From contig JAUYQZ010000016.1 in NCBI GenBank assembly GCA_030695415.1, forward strand, positions 1-64,000: a DNA stretch of 64,000 nucleotides. Direction: 5' to 3'. The translations under genes were made by a program, and so were the position numbers. This DNA comes from Hylemonella sp. (GTDB taxonomy: Bacteria > Pseudomonadota > Gammaproteobacteria > Burkholderiales > Burkholderiaceae_C). Of this stretch, positions 51,303-60,227 are shown in pieces (positions within the stretch are counted from its first letter, which is position 1; each line of letters starts with the position of its first letter). The notes under the pieces were generated by a model. That model was not told the origin of the DNA, made no database searches, and worked only from the letters and a program-made list of their open reading frames with translations.

Positions 51303-52274
51303 TCACTGCGCCTGGAAGCCGCTGGCCTGGATGATGCGCGCCCAGCTGGCGCTGTAGGCGCGCTCGCGCTGGCCCAGTTGTTCGGAAGTCATGTGGCCCA
51401 CTGTCAGGCCCATGGCGGTGAGGCGCTCGTGCACCTCGGGCAGGGCGATGACCTTGGCCAGCGCGGCAGAGTAGCGCTCCAGCACGGCCTTGGGTGTGCC
51501 CTTGGGTGCGAAGATGCCGTAGTAGGGCAGGTCTTCGAAGCCGCCCAGACCCAGCTCGGCGAAGGTCGGCACATCGGGCAGGATGGCCTGACGCTGGGTG
51601 CCGATCACGGCCACCATGCGGATCTTGCCGGCCTTGTGGTTCTCGATGAAGTCCGGCACCGAACCGACGCCCGCGGCGATCTGGTTGCCCAGCATGTCGC
51701 CCATCATGGGCGCGCTGCCGCGGTAGGGGGCGGCCTGCAGGTCCAGCCCGTTCTTCTGGCCCATCACCTTGACCAGGAACTCCGGCACCGAGGCCGGCGC
51801 CGGCACGCCCACCGTGCCCTTGCCCTTGCCGCTCTCGCGCACCCAGGCCAGGTACTCCTTGTAGCTTTTCGCCGGCGTGCCGCCCGACAGGGCCAGGCCG
51901 TTGACGAAGGTGGCGAAGCCCGCCACCGGCACGAAGTCCTGGGCCGAATCGAAGCCGGCGTTCTTCATGACCAGCGGAACGATGGAGATCGTGTGGTCGT
52001 GCGAGAGGAACAGGACCGAACCGTCGGCCGGCGCGGCCTTCAGGGCCTGCGCGGCCAGCTGGCCGCCGGCACCCGCCTTGTTCTCGACGATCACGTTGGC
52101 GCCCAGCGGTTCCTTGAGCTTCTCGGCCAGCACGCGGGCGATCGCGTCGGTGCCGCCGCCGGGCGGGAAGCCCACCATGAGCTTGATGGTGGCGGGCTCG
52201 GCCAGGGCCGGGCCGGCAATGAGCAGGGCTGCAGCAGTCAGGCCGAGGGTGCGGCGCTTGAGGTTCATGAACAT
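51303..52274 (-). CDS. TctC/Bug-family solute-binding protein
   Basis: A periplasmic binding protein of the tripartite tricarboxylate transporter type, a family greatly expanded in Burkholderiales. The 323-residue precursor has a signal peptide cut after ALA near residue 25, then EPATIKLMVGFPPGGGTDAIAR, the family entry motif, and NVIVENKAGAGGQLAAQALKAAPADG. ATG 52274 is chosen because GGAG lies 7 nt upstream; ATG 52268 is a near alternative. No tctA/tctB membrane genes are beside it, so it is an orphan that may serve another transporter. The ligand is unknown. Confidence 0.92.
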   Translation of the reverse strand: MFMNLKRRTLGLTAAALLIAGPALAEPATIKLMVGFPPGGGTDAIARVLAEKLKEPLGANVIVENKAGAGGQLAAQALKAAPADGSVLFLSHDHTISIVPLVMKNAGFDSAQDFVPVAGFATFVNGLALSGGTPAKSYKEYLAWVRESGKGKGTVGVPAPASVPEFLVKVMGQKNGLDLQAAPYRGSAPMMGDMLGNQIAAGVGSVPDFIENHKAGKIRMVAVIGTQRQAILPDVPTFAELGLGGFEDLPYYGIFAPKGTPKAVLERYSAALAKVIALPEVHERLTAMGLTVGHMTSEQLGQRERAYSASWARIIQASGFQAQ

Positions 52275-52336
52275 GGTGTCACTCCAACGTTGAAAAAAGA
52301 CCAGACAAATTTTGCACCAGCGTACCCCGCCCCTGC

Positions 52337-53062
52337 TTACAGCCAGCGGAACACCAGCGGGATCAACAAGGAGGCCAGCACCACCTGCAGGCCCATGGCC
52401 AGGCCGGCATAGGCGCCGGCGTCGGCATCGACCTGCAGCGCGCGCGCCGCTCCGATGCCGTGGGAAGTGGTGCCCAGGGCGAAGCCGCGCGCCATCCAGC
52501 CCTCCGGCGTGGTGGAGATGCGCAGCAGCTCGAACAGGTACTTGCCGCTGAGCGCGCCCACCATGCCCGTGAGCACGGCGAACACCGCTGCCAGCGCCGG
52601 AATGCCGCCAATCTTTTCGGCCACGCCCATGGCCACCGGGGCCGTGACCGACTTGGTGGTCAGGGACTGCACCACGTCGACAGGCAGCCCGAAGGCATGG
52701 CCCAGCGCCCAGGCTGAACCCGCCGCCGCTGCGCCGCCGATCAGCGCAGCCAGCAGCAGCGGCGCCCAGCGCGCGCGCAGTTCGACACGGCGCTGCCACA
52801 GCGGCCAAGCCAGGGCCACCACGGCCGGTCCGAGCAGAAAGTGGATGAACTGCGCGCCGGAGAAATAGGTGGGGTAGGGCGTGCCGGTGATGAGCAGCAC
52901 CCCCGCGATGACCAGCACCGCCCAGAGCACCGGGTTGGCCCACGGGGCCTGCTGGCGATGGGTGTAGAAGGCATGCGCCAGAACGTACACCGCCATGGTG
53001 GCGGTCAGGCCGAACAGCGAGGTGCTGGAGAGGTAGACCCAGAGCTGGACGAAATCCTGCAT
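52337..53062 (-). CDS. lrgB: LrgB/CidB-family membrane protein
   Basis: A 241-residue integral membrane protein with about six to seven helices and the conserved segment LTTKSVTAPVAMGVAEKIGGIPAL. It was first described as a holin-like cell-lysis regulator; in plants and some bacteria the homologues carry glycolate or pyruvate. It lies 4 nt after lrgA. Pairing with a glycolate-oxidase-like gene here suggests a transport role. Confidence 0.93.
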   Translation of the reverse strand: MQDFVQLWVYLSSTSLFGLTATMAVYVLAHAFYTHRQQAPWANPVLWAVLVIAGVLLITGTPYPTYFSGAQFIHFLLGPAVVALAWPLWQRRVELRARWAPLLLAALIGGAAAAGSAWALGHAFGLPVDVVQSLTTKSVTAPVAMGVAEKIGGIPALAAVFAVLTGMVGALSGKYLFELLRISTTPEGWMARGFALGTTSHGIGAARALQVDADAGAYAGLAMGLQVVLASLLIPLVFRWL

Positions 53063-53066
53063 GGCC

Positions 53067-53420
53067 TTATCCCGATTCGCCGCGGCGCTTCATCAGCGCG
53101 CGCAGCACCAGCGCCGTGACGGCCAGCCCGATCCAGGTGGACAGCACGATGACGGCCAGCATGCGCGCGCCATACTCGCCGATCAGGCCCAGGTGGGTCA
53201 TCACGCCCACGCCCACTGGCACGAAAAGCAGGGACAGGTGCGATAACAGAAAGTCGGCGCACTCGGCCACGGGCTTGCGCACGGCTTCGAAGCGCAGTGC
53301 GACCAGCAGCAGCACCAGGCCCACCACCGGGCCGGGGAAAGGCAGACCAAGAGCGTGGGAGAACAGCTCCCCGGCGGATTGCAGCACCAGCAGCCAGGCA
53401 AATCCGCGCAGGGCGTTCAT
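53067..53420 (-). CDS. lrgA: LrgA/CidA-family membrane protein
   Basis: A 117-residue membrane protein with four hydrophobic helices. It contains LPFPGPVVGLVLLL and SLLFVPVGVGVMTHL, both conserved in CidA/LrgA. It is the usual partner of LrgB. ATG 53420 overlaps the glcD stop (TGATG), so it is coupled to the oxidase gene. Confidence 0.92.
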   Translation of the reverse strand: MNALRGFAWLLVLQSAGELFSHALGLPFPGPVVGLVLLLVALRFEAVRKPVAECADFLLSHLSLLFVPVGVGVMTHLGLIGEYGARMLAVIVLSTWIGLAVTALVLRALMKRRGESG

Positions 53421-54922
53421 CAGAACCTGGGCAGATCCGGATGCGAGATCTTGCCGCCGCGCACCAGCATCTTGCCGTACTCGGCGCAGCGGTTGTGCGT
53501 GGGGATGACCTTGCCCGGGTTGAGCAGGCTCTTCGGGTCGAAGGCGCGCTTGAGCCCCAGCATCTGCTCGTTCTCCTCGCGGCTGAACTGCACGCACATG
53601 GAATTGAGCTTCTCCACGCCCACGCCGTGCTCACCGGTGACGGTGCCGCCCATGGCCACGCTGGTTTCCAGGATGTCGGCGCCAAAGAGTTCGCAGCGGT
53701 GCAACTGATCGGCGTCGTTGGCATCGAAGAGGATCAGCGGGTGCAGATTGCCGTCGCCGGCATGGAAGACGTTGAGGCAGCGCAACGCGTACTTCTTTTC
53801 CATCTCGGCGATGGCGTAAAGAATGTCGGCGAGGCGCTTGCGCGGAATCGTGGAGTCCATGCACATGTAGTCGGGCGCCAGGCGGCCGCTGGCCGGGAAG
53901 GCGTTCTTGCGCCCGCTCCAGTAGCGCAGGCGCTCGGCCTCGTCGCGGCTGACGGCAATGGCGGTGGCGCCGGCTTTGCGCAACACATCGCTCATGCGGC
54001 CAATTTCTTCTTCCACCTCTTCGGGCGTGCCGTCGCTCTCGCACAGCAGGATGGCGGCGGCGTTCAGGTCATAACCCGCGTGCACGAAATCTTCCACCGC
54101 CGCCGTCATGGGCTGGTCCATCATCTCCAGCCCGGCCGGGATGATGCCGGCGGCAATCACGGCGGCCACCGCGTCACCGGCCTTGCGCATGTCGTCGAAG
54201 CTGGCCATGATGCAGCGCGCCAGTTGCGGCTTGGGAATCAGGCGCACGGTCACTTCCACCGTCACGGCCAGCATGCCCTCGGAGCCGATCAGGACGGACA
54301 GCAGGTCGTAGCCCGGCACGTCCAGCGCCTCGGAGCCAAATTCAATGGGCTCGCCTTCCACCGTGTAGCCACGCACTTTCAGCACGTTGTGCACGGTCAG
54401 GCCGTACTTCAGGCAGTGCACGCCGCCCGAGTTTTCGGCCACGTTGCCGCCGATGGTGCAGGCGATCTGGCTGGAGGGATCGGGCGCGTAATAGAGCTTG
54501 TAGGGCGCGGCGGCCTCGCTGATCGCCAGGTTGCGCACGCCGGCCTGGACCACGGCGGTGCGGCTCAGCGGGTCGATCTTCAGGATCTGGTTGAACTTGG
54601 CCAAGGAGAGCGTCACGCCCATGGGGTTGGGCATGGCGCCGCCCGACAGGCCGGTGCCTGCGCCGCGCGCCACCACCGGCACGTCCAGGGCGTGGCAGGC
54701 CCTGAGGACACCCTGCACCTGCGCCTCGGTCTCGGGCAGGGCCACGACCAGGGGGCGCTGGCGGTAGGCCGTGAGGCCGTCGCACTCATACGGCGTGGTG
54801 TCCTCGGGCTGCCAGAGCAGGGCGTGGGCAGGCAGTACGGCGCCTAGGGCCTGGACCACCCGGGCCTGGGCTTCAGCGCGTTGCAGGGCGTCGGTCTGAG
54901 GGGCAGATGAGGGGGCATTCAT
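53420..54922 (-). CDS. FAD-linked oxidase, GlcD/D-lactate dehydrogenase type
   Basis: A 500-residue flavoenzyme with the FAD-binding type 4 domain (ARGAGTGLSGGAMPN, SSQIACTIGGNVAENSGGVHCLKYG) and a C-terminal cap with HAGDGNLHPLILFD and TGEHGVG. It probably oxidises glycolate or D-lactate; glcE and glcF are not in the window. Its stop overlaps lrgA, and lrgB and tctC follow in one transcript. The operon suggests uptake and oxidation of a 2-hydroxyacid. Confidence 0.9.
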   Translation of the reverse strand: MNAPSSAPQTDALQRAEAQARVVQALGAVLPAHALLWQPEDTTPYECDGLTAYRQRPLVVALPETEAQVQGVLRACHALDVPVVARGAGTGLSGGAMPNPMGVTLSLAKFNQILKIDPLSRTAVVQAGVRNLAISEAAAPYKLYYAPDPSSQIACTIGGNVAENSGGVHCLKYGLTVHNVLKVRGYTVEGEPIEFGSEALDVPGYDLLSVLIGSEGMLAVTVEVTVRLIPKPQLARCIMASFDDMRKAGDAVAAVIAAGIIPAGLEMMDQPMTAAVEDFVHAGYDLNAAAILLCESDGTPEEVEEEIGRMSDVLRKAGATAIAVSRDEAERLRYWSGRKNAFPASGRLAPDYMCMDSTIPRKRLADILYAIAEMEKKYALRCLNVFHAGDGNLHPLILFDANDADQLHRCELFGADILETSVAMGGTVTGEHGVGVEKLNSMCVQFSREENEQMLGLKRAFDPKSLLNPGKVIPTHNRCAEYGKMLVRGGKISHPDLPRF

Positions 54923-55040
54923 GGCGTCTTCATTGTAGTGTCAGCCCGGGACGGCACAATCCTCCTGGGGCCGGGTTGCCGCAGGAGGCAGCCTATCGCC
55001 AGCCCCTCCGGTCACCCGAATTTTGTATCACCGTTCTGCC

Positions 55041-56189
55041 ATGACCATACCCACACCTCGCTCACTCCCGCCCTGTTTCCTGGCCGCCGGTCTGTTGGCC
55101 CTGGCCGCTGCGACGCTGCCGGCCGCCGCCGCACCACCGGCCGCCGCGGCAAGTCCGGCCGGCAGGCCTGCCCTGACCGTCTCGGTCACCCAGGCCAGCG
55201 CCGCCTCGCTGCCGGTGCGACTCAGCGCCAACGGCACGGTCGCCGCCTGGCAGGAGGCCGTGGTCGGCGCGGAAGTCGGCGGCCTGCGGGTGCAGGAACT
55301 GCAGGTGAATGTGGGCGATGCGGTGCGCAAAGGCCAGGTGCTGGCGACCTTCAACGCTGAAAGCGTACAGGCCGACGTGGCGCTGGCGCGCGCCAACCTG
55401 GCTGAAGCCCAGGCCAGCTCCGGCGAGGCTGTGGCCAATGCCGATCGGGCCCGCGCGCTGCAGGGCAGCGGCGCCATGAGCGGCCAGCAGATCAACCAGT
55501 ACCTGACGCAGGAGCAGACGGCGCGCGCGCGCGTGGCCTCGGCGCAGGCCCAGCTCGACATCCAGTTGCTGCGCCTGAAGCAGACCCGGCTGCTCGCGCC
55601 CGATGACGGCGTGATCGCAGCGCGCAATGCGACGGTCGGCTCGGTGGTGACTGCGGGCGGCGAGATGTTCCGCCTGATCCGCCGGGCACGCCTTGAGTGG
55701 CGCGGCGAGGTCACGGCTGGTGAACTGGCAGGCATCCGGCCCGGGCTGCGGGTGCTGCTTGGTGCCCCCGGCGGCGAGCAGCTGCGCGGGGTGGTGCGCA
55801 TGCTCGCGCCCACGGTGGATGCGGTCACCCGCAGGGGCCTGGTCTACGTCGATCTGCCTGCGCTGCTGACCAGCGGCAAACCCGCGATGTCTGCCTTCCG
55901 GCCGGGCATGTATGTACGGGGTGAGATCGAGCTGGGTGCCTCAACGGCGTTGACCGTGCCTTCGGGCGCCGTGGTCGTGCGCGACGGTTTCAGCTACGTC
56001 TATCGCATCGGTGCCGACAGCCGCGTCAGCCAGGTCAAGGTGCAGACCGGCCGGCTGGTCGGCGAGCGCCTGGAGCTGCTGTCCGGACTGCGGCCCGACG
56101 AACGCGTGGTGGCCAGCGGGGCCGGCTTCCTGAGCGACGGCGACCTGGTCCGCGTCGTCCCGACGCCCGCGCAGCCTGCTACAAAATAA
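55041..56189 (+). CDS. RND efflux periplasmic adaptor (MFP)
   Basis: The adaptor links an RND pump to an outer-membrane channel. The 382-residue precursor has an Ala-rich signal peptide (about residues 1-32), a lipoyl/barrel-sandwich domain split around a helical hairpin (EVGGLRVQELQVNVGDAVRKGQ and LLAPDDGVIAARNATVGSVVTAGG), and a C-terminal beta-barrel part. No lipobox is present. ATG 55041 is the first ATG giving a good signal. Its stop overlaps the ribosome-binding site of the pump gene. Confidence 0.92.
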   Translation: MTIPTPRSLPPCFLAAGLLALAAATLPAAAAPPAAAASPAGRPALTVSVTQASAASLPVRLSANGTVAAWQEAVVGAEVGGLRVQELQVNVGDAVRKGQVLATFNAESVQADVALARANLAEAQASSGEAVANADRARALQGSGAMSGQQINQYLTQEQTARARVASAQAQLDIQLLRLKQTRLLAPDDGVIAARNATVGSVVTAGGEMFRLIRRARLEWRGEVTAGELAGIRPGLRVLLGAPGGEQLRGVVRMLAPTVDAVTRRGLVYVDLPALLTSGKPAMSAFRPGMYVRGEIELGASTALTVPSGAVVVRDGFSYVYRIGADSRVSQVKVQTGRLVGERLELLSGLRPDERVVASGAGFLSDGDLVRVVPTPAQPATK

Positions 56190-56200
56190 GGAGCATTTTG

Positions 56201-59200
56201 ATGAATGTCTCCGCCTGGTCGATCCGCAACCCGATTCCGGCCGTGATGCTTTTCGTCATGTTGACGTTTGCCGGGCTGCTGTCCTTCTCGGCCATGAAGG
56301 TGCAGAACTTTCCGGATCTGGAGCTGCCCACGGTCACGGTGACGGCTTCGCTGCCGGGTGCGGCGCCCGCGCAGCTCGAGACCGAGGTGGCGCGCAAGCT
56401 TGAGAACGCCATTGCGCCGCTGGCCGGCCTGAAGAACCTCTACACCAAGGTGCAGGACGGCGGCGTGCTGCTGACGGCCGAGTTCCGCCTGGAGAAGCCC
56501 ACCCAGGAAGCGGTGGACGATGTGCGCTCGGCGGTGCAGGGCGTGCGGGCCGATCTGCCGGGGGACCTGCGCGACCCGATCATCGGCAAGATCAACCTGT
56601 CCGGTGCACCCATCCTGGCGCTCACGATCCGCTCGGACCGCATGGACGAGGAGGCGCTGAGCTGGTTTGTGGACAACACAGTGGCGCGCCGGCTGCAGGG
56701 TGTCAAGGGGGTGGGTTCGGTGGTCCGGGTGGGCGGCGTGAGCCGGGTGGTCGAGGTGGCGCTGGACGCCATGCGACTGCAGGCGCTGGGCGCTTCGGCG
56801 GCCGACATCTCGCGCCAGCTGCGGCAGGTACAGACCGAAAGCGCAGGCGGCCGCGCCGACCTCGGGGGCAGCCAGCAGCCCATGCGCACGCTGGCCACGG
56901 TCAGAACGGCGGAAGAGCTGGCGCGGCTGGAGCTGGTGCTGAGTACGGGCCAGCGCGTGCGGCTCGATGAGGTGGCCACCGTGCGCGACACGGTGGCCGA
57001 GCCGCGCGCCCTGGCGCTGCTCAACGGGCGGCCGGTCGTGGGCTTCGAGATCACGCGCAGCAAGGGCGCCAGCGAGCTGGAGGTGGGGGCCGCCGTGGCG
57101 CAGGCGCTGGCCGAAATCAAGGCGCAACACCCGGACATCGAACTGACCGAGGCCTTCAACTTCGTGCAACCCGTGCAGGAGGAGTTCGATGCCTCCATGA
57201 CGCTGCTTTACGAGGGCGCGGTGCTGGCGGTGCTGGTAGTGTGGCTGTTCCTGCGCGACCTGCGCGCGACCTTCGTCTCTGCGGTGGCGCTGCCGCTGTC
57301 GGTGATCCCGGCCTTCATCGGCATGCATTATTTCGGCTTCAGCATCAACGTGGTCACGCTGCTGGCGCTCTCGCTGGTGATCGGTGTGCTGGTGGACGAC
57401 GCCATCGTGGAGGTGGAGAACATCGAGCGCCACCTCAACATGGGCAAGACACCGATGCAGGCGGCCCTGGAAGCCGCTGACGAGATCGGCCTGGCGGTGA
57501 TTGCGACGACCTTCACCCTGATCGCCGTGTTCCTGCCCACGGCCTTCATGAGCGGCATCCCCGGCAAGTTCTTCAAGCAGTTCGGCTGGACGGCGGCGCT
57601 CGCGGTGTTCGCGTCGCTGGTTGTGGCGCGTGCGCTCACGCCCATGATGGCCGCCTACATCATGCGTCGCAGCCCGCGCCCGCACCGCGATCCGTTCTGG
57701 ATGCCGGCCTACCTTCGGGCCAGCGCCTGGGCCCTGCGGCATCGCTGGGTCACCCTGCTGGCGGCCGGCGCCTTCTTCGTCGGCTCGCTCTTGCTCGTCC
57801 CGCTGCTGCCCAAAGGCTTCATCCCGCCCGACGACAACTCGCAGACCCAGGTCTACCTGGAACTGCCGCCGGGAGCCACCCTGGGCCAGACGCGCGAGGC
57901 CGCCGAGGCCGCGCGCAGCCTGATCAGCCGCGTGGAGCACGTGCGCAGCGTCTACACCACCATCGGCGCGGGCGCGGCGGGCTCCGACCCGTTTGCGCCG
58001 GCGGGCGCCTCGGAGGTGCGCAAGGCCACGCTGACGGTGCTGCTCACGCCGCGTGGCGAGCGTCCCCGCAAGCAGGGGATCGAGAACGCGATCCGGGAGG
58101 CCATGGCCGAACTGCCCGGCGTGCGCAGCAAGGTGGGCCTGGGCGGGTCGGGCGAGAAGTACCAGTTGGTCCTGACCGGCGAGGATCCGCTGGCCCTGCT
58201 GAGTGCGGCCTCGGCCGTGGAGCGTGATCTGCGCACCATCCCGGGGCTGGGCACCATCACCTCCAGCGCCAGCCTGATCCGTTCGGAAGTGGCCGTACGG
58301 CCCGACTTCTCGCGTGCGGCCGAGCTGGGGGTGACCAGCAGTGCCATCGCCGAGACCCTGCGCATTGCGACCGTCGGCGATTACGACCAGTCCCTGCCCA
58401 AGCTCAATCTGAGCCAGCGCCAGGTCCCGATCGTGGTCAAGCTCAGCGACTCTGCCCGCCAGGATCTGGATCTGCTGGGGCGGCTCACCGTGCCCGGCGT
58501 CAAGGGCCCGGTGATGCTCAGCCAGGTGGCGACGCTGGAGATGTCGGGCGGGCCCGCCGTGATTGACCGCCTGAACCGCTCGCGCAACATCACGCTCGAG
58601 GTGGAGCTGTCGGGCGCGCCCCTGGGCGACGTGACCGCCGCAGTGGACAAGCTGCCGGCCATCCAGAGCCTGCCGGCGGGCGTCAAGCAGCTGGCGCTGG
58701 GCGACGCCGAAGTCATGGGCGAGCTGTTTGCCAGCTTCGGCCTGGCCATGCTGACCGGCGTGCTGTGCATCTATGTCGTGCTGGTGCTGCTGTTCAAGGA
58801 TTTCCTGCAGCCCGTGACGATCCTGGCCGCGCTGCCGCTGTCGCTGGGTGGCGCCTTTGTGGGTCTGCTCATCGCCGACAAGAGCTTCTCCATGCCTTCG
58901 CTGATCGGCCTGATCATGCTGATGGGCATCGCCACCAAGAACTCGATCCTGCTGGTGGAGTATGCGATCGAGGCGCGCCGCGGACACCCCGGTGCTGACG
59001 GCCAAGCCACGTCCGCTCCGATGAGCCGCGTCGATGCCCTGCTCGATGCCTGCCACAAGCGCGCCCGGCCGGTGGTCATGACCACCCTGGCCATGGGCGC
59101 GGGCATGGTGCCGCTGGCCGTGGGCTGGGGCGCAGCGGATGCCAGCTTTCGCAGCCCGATGGCGGTGGCCGTGATTGGCGGGCTCATCACCTCCACGGTG

Positions 59201-59299
59201 CTCAGCCTGCTGGTGATACCGGCTGTCTACACCATGATGGACGACTTGGAGCACCTGCTCGGACGGCTGCGGGGTGCCGTGCGCCCGGGTCGCCCCTGA
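56201..59299 (+). CDS. RND efflux transporter permease
   Basis: A 1032-residue inner-membrane pump with 12 helices and two large periplasmic loops. It starts MNVSAWSIRNPIPAVMLFVML after AAGGAG (7 nt upstream of ATG 56201). The proton-relay Asp pair lies in GVLVDDAIVEVENIERH, and the second half has GIATKNSILLVEYAIEARR. The substrate, drug, metal or solvent, is not apparent; the HAE1-like pattern favours organic substrates. No outer-membrane factor or regulator gene is adjacent. Confidence 0.94.
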   Translation: MNVSAWSIRNPIPAVMLFVMLTFAGLLSFSAMKVQNFPDLELPTVTVTASLPGAAPAQLETEVARKLENAIAPLAGLKNLYTKVQDGGVLLTAEFRLEKPTQEAVDDVRSAVQGVRADLPGDLRDPIIGKINLSGAPILALTIRSDRMDEEALSWFVDNTVARRLQGVKGVGSVVRVGGVSRVVEVALDAMRLQALGASAADISRQLRQVQTESAGGRADLGGSQQPMRTLATVRTAEELARLELVLSTGQRVRLDEVATVRDTVAEPRALALLNGRPVVGFEITRSKGASELEVGAAVAQALAEIKAQHPDIELTEAFNFVQPVQEEFDASMTLLYEGAVLAVLVVWLFLRDLRATFVSAVALPLSVIPAFIGMHYFGFSINVVTLLALSLVIGVLVDDAIVEVENIERHLNMGKTPMQAALEAADEIGLAVIATTFTLIAVFLPTAFMSGIPGKFFKQFGWTAALAVFASLVVARALTPMMAAYIMRRSPRPHRDPFWMPAYLRASAWALRHRWVTLLAAGAFFVGSLLLVPLLPKGFIPPDDNSQTQVYLELPPGATLGQTREAAEAARSLISRVEHVRSVYTTIGAGAAGSDPFAPAGASEVRKATLTVLLTPRGERPRKQGIENAIREAMAELPGVRSKVGLGGSGEKYQLVLTGEDPLALLSAASAVERDLRTIPGLGTITSSASLIRSEVAVRPDFSRAAELGVTSSAIAETLRIATVGDYDQSLPKLNLSQRQVPIVVKLSDSARQDLDLLGRLTVPGVKGPVMLSQVATLEMSGGPAVIDRLNRSRNITLEVELSGAPLGDVTAAVDKLPAIQSLPAGVKQLALGDAEVMGELFASFGLAMLTGVLCIYVVLVLLFKDFLQPVTILAALPLSLGGAFVGLLIADKSFSMPSLIGLIMLMGIATKNSILLVEYAIEARRGHPGADGQATSAPMSRVDALLDACHKRARPVVMTTLAMGAGMVPLAVGWGAADASFRSPMAVAVIGGLITSTVLSLLVIPAVYTMMDDLEHLLGRLRGAVRPGRP

Positions 59300-59362
59300 G
59301 CAAGAGGCCACGCGCTACTCCCTATAATCGGCCCCCCAGTGTTCCATCCTCCGGGAGTTTCC

Positions 59363-60211
59363 GTGTCCGATCGTCTTGCGGTGCTCCCGCAGTATCTGCT
59401 GCCCAAAAAGGCGCTGACCTCTTTCGCCGGGCTCGTCGCGGGTTCGGCCCTCGGCGGGCTCACCACGGCCATCATCCGCCGCTTCATCCGCCGCTACAGC
59501 GTGAACATGGCCGAGGCGGCCCATCCCGATCCGGCCAGCTACCCCACCTTCAACGAATTCTTCACCCGCGCGCTGAAAGACGGCGTCCGTCCGCTGGCTG
59601 ACGCCCACTGGGTCTGCCCGGTGGATGGCGCCATCAGCCAGTTCGGCCCCATTGAACGCGACCAGATCTTCCAGGCCAAGGGCCACCGCTACAGCACCAC
59701 GGCCCTGGTGGGCGGCGACGCCGCTCTCGCGGCGCAGTTCGAGAATGGTCATTTCGCCACGCTCTACCTCAGCCCGCGCGACTACCACCGCATCCATATG
59801 CCTTGCGACGGCACGCTCACGCGCATGATCTACGTGCCGGGCGAGCTGTTCTCGGTCAACCCGACCACGGCACGCGGCGTGCCCGGCCTGTTTGCCCGCA
59901 ACGAACGCGTGGTCTGTATCTTCGACACGGCCCACGGTCCCCTGGCCCTGGTGCTGGTGGGCGCCACCATCGTGGGCAGCATGGCCACGGTCTGGCACGG
60001 CGTGGTCAACCCGCCGCGCCGGCCGGTCGTGACGGAATGGCATTACCAGGGGCAGGGGATCACGCTGGCAAAAGGGGCCGAGATGGGCCGTTTCCTGCTG
60101 GGCTCCACCGTGGTGATGCTCTGGCCGCAAGGCCCTACGAAGTTCAACCCGGACTGGGCGCCCACCCGTCCGATCCGGCTTGGTGAGAAAATGGCCGATT
60201 CTGTGCCCTGA
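59363..60211 (+). CDS. psd: Phosphatidylserine decarboxylase proenzyme
   Basis: Psd makes phosphatidylethanolamine at the inner membrane. The 282-residue product has the LGSTVV cleavage motif near residue 248, where Ser becomes the pyruvoyl group, plus CPVDGAISQFG and YLSPRDYHRIHMP with the catalytic His. The start is GTG 59363 with GGGAG 5 nt upstream; an in-frame earlier start exists but lies before the ribosome-binding site. An aminotransferase gene follows after 16 nt. Confidence 0.94.
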   Translation: MSDRLAVLPQYLLPKKALTSFAGLVAGSALGGLTTAIIRRFIRRYSVNMAEAAHPDPASYPTFNEFFTRALKDGVRPLADAHWVCPVDGAISQFGPIERDQIFQAKGHRYSTTALVGGDAALAAQFENGHFATLYLSPRDYHRIHMPCDGTLTRMIYVPGELFSVNPTTARGVPGLFARNERVVCIFDTAHGPLALVLVGATIVGSMATVWHGVVNPPRRPVVTEWHYQGQGITLAKGAEMGRFLLGSTVVMLWPQGPTKFNPDWAPTRPIRLGEKMADSVP

Positions 60212-60227
60212 AACAATGGAGTGATAT

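Noticed and set aside
51303-52943. A fused long frame joining the TctC protein to upstream residues
   Set aside because: The upstream part is a shadow of lrgB, and the signal peptide of TctC begins after 52274.
56000-59311. A 1103-codon minus-strand open frame opposite the RND transporter gene
   Set aside because: The plus-strand RND protein has all family motifs; the antisense frame has shadow-type composition and no recognisable domain.
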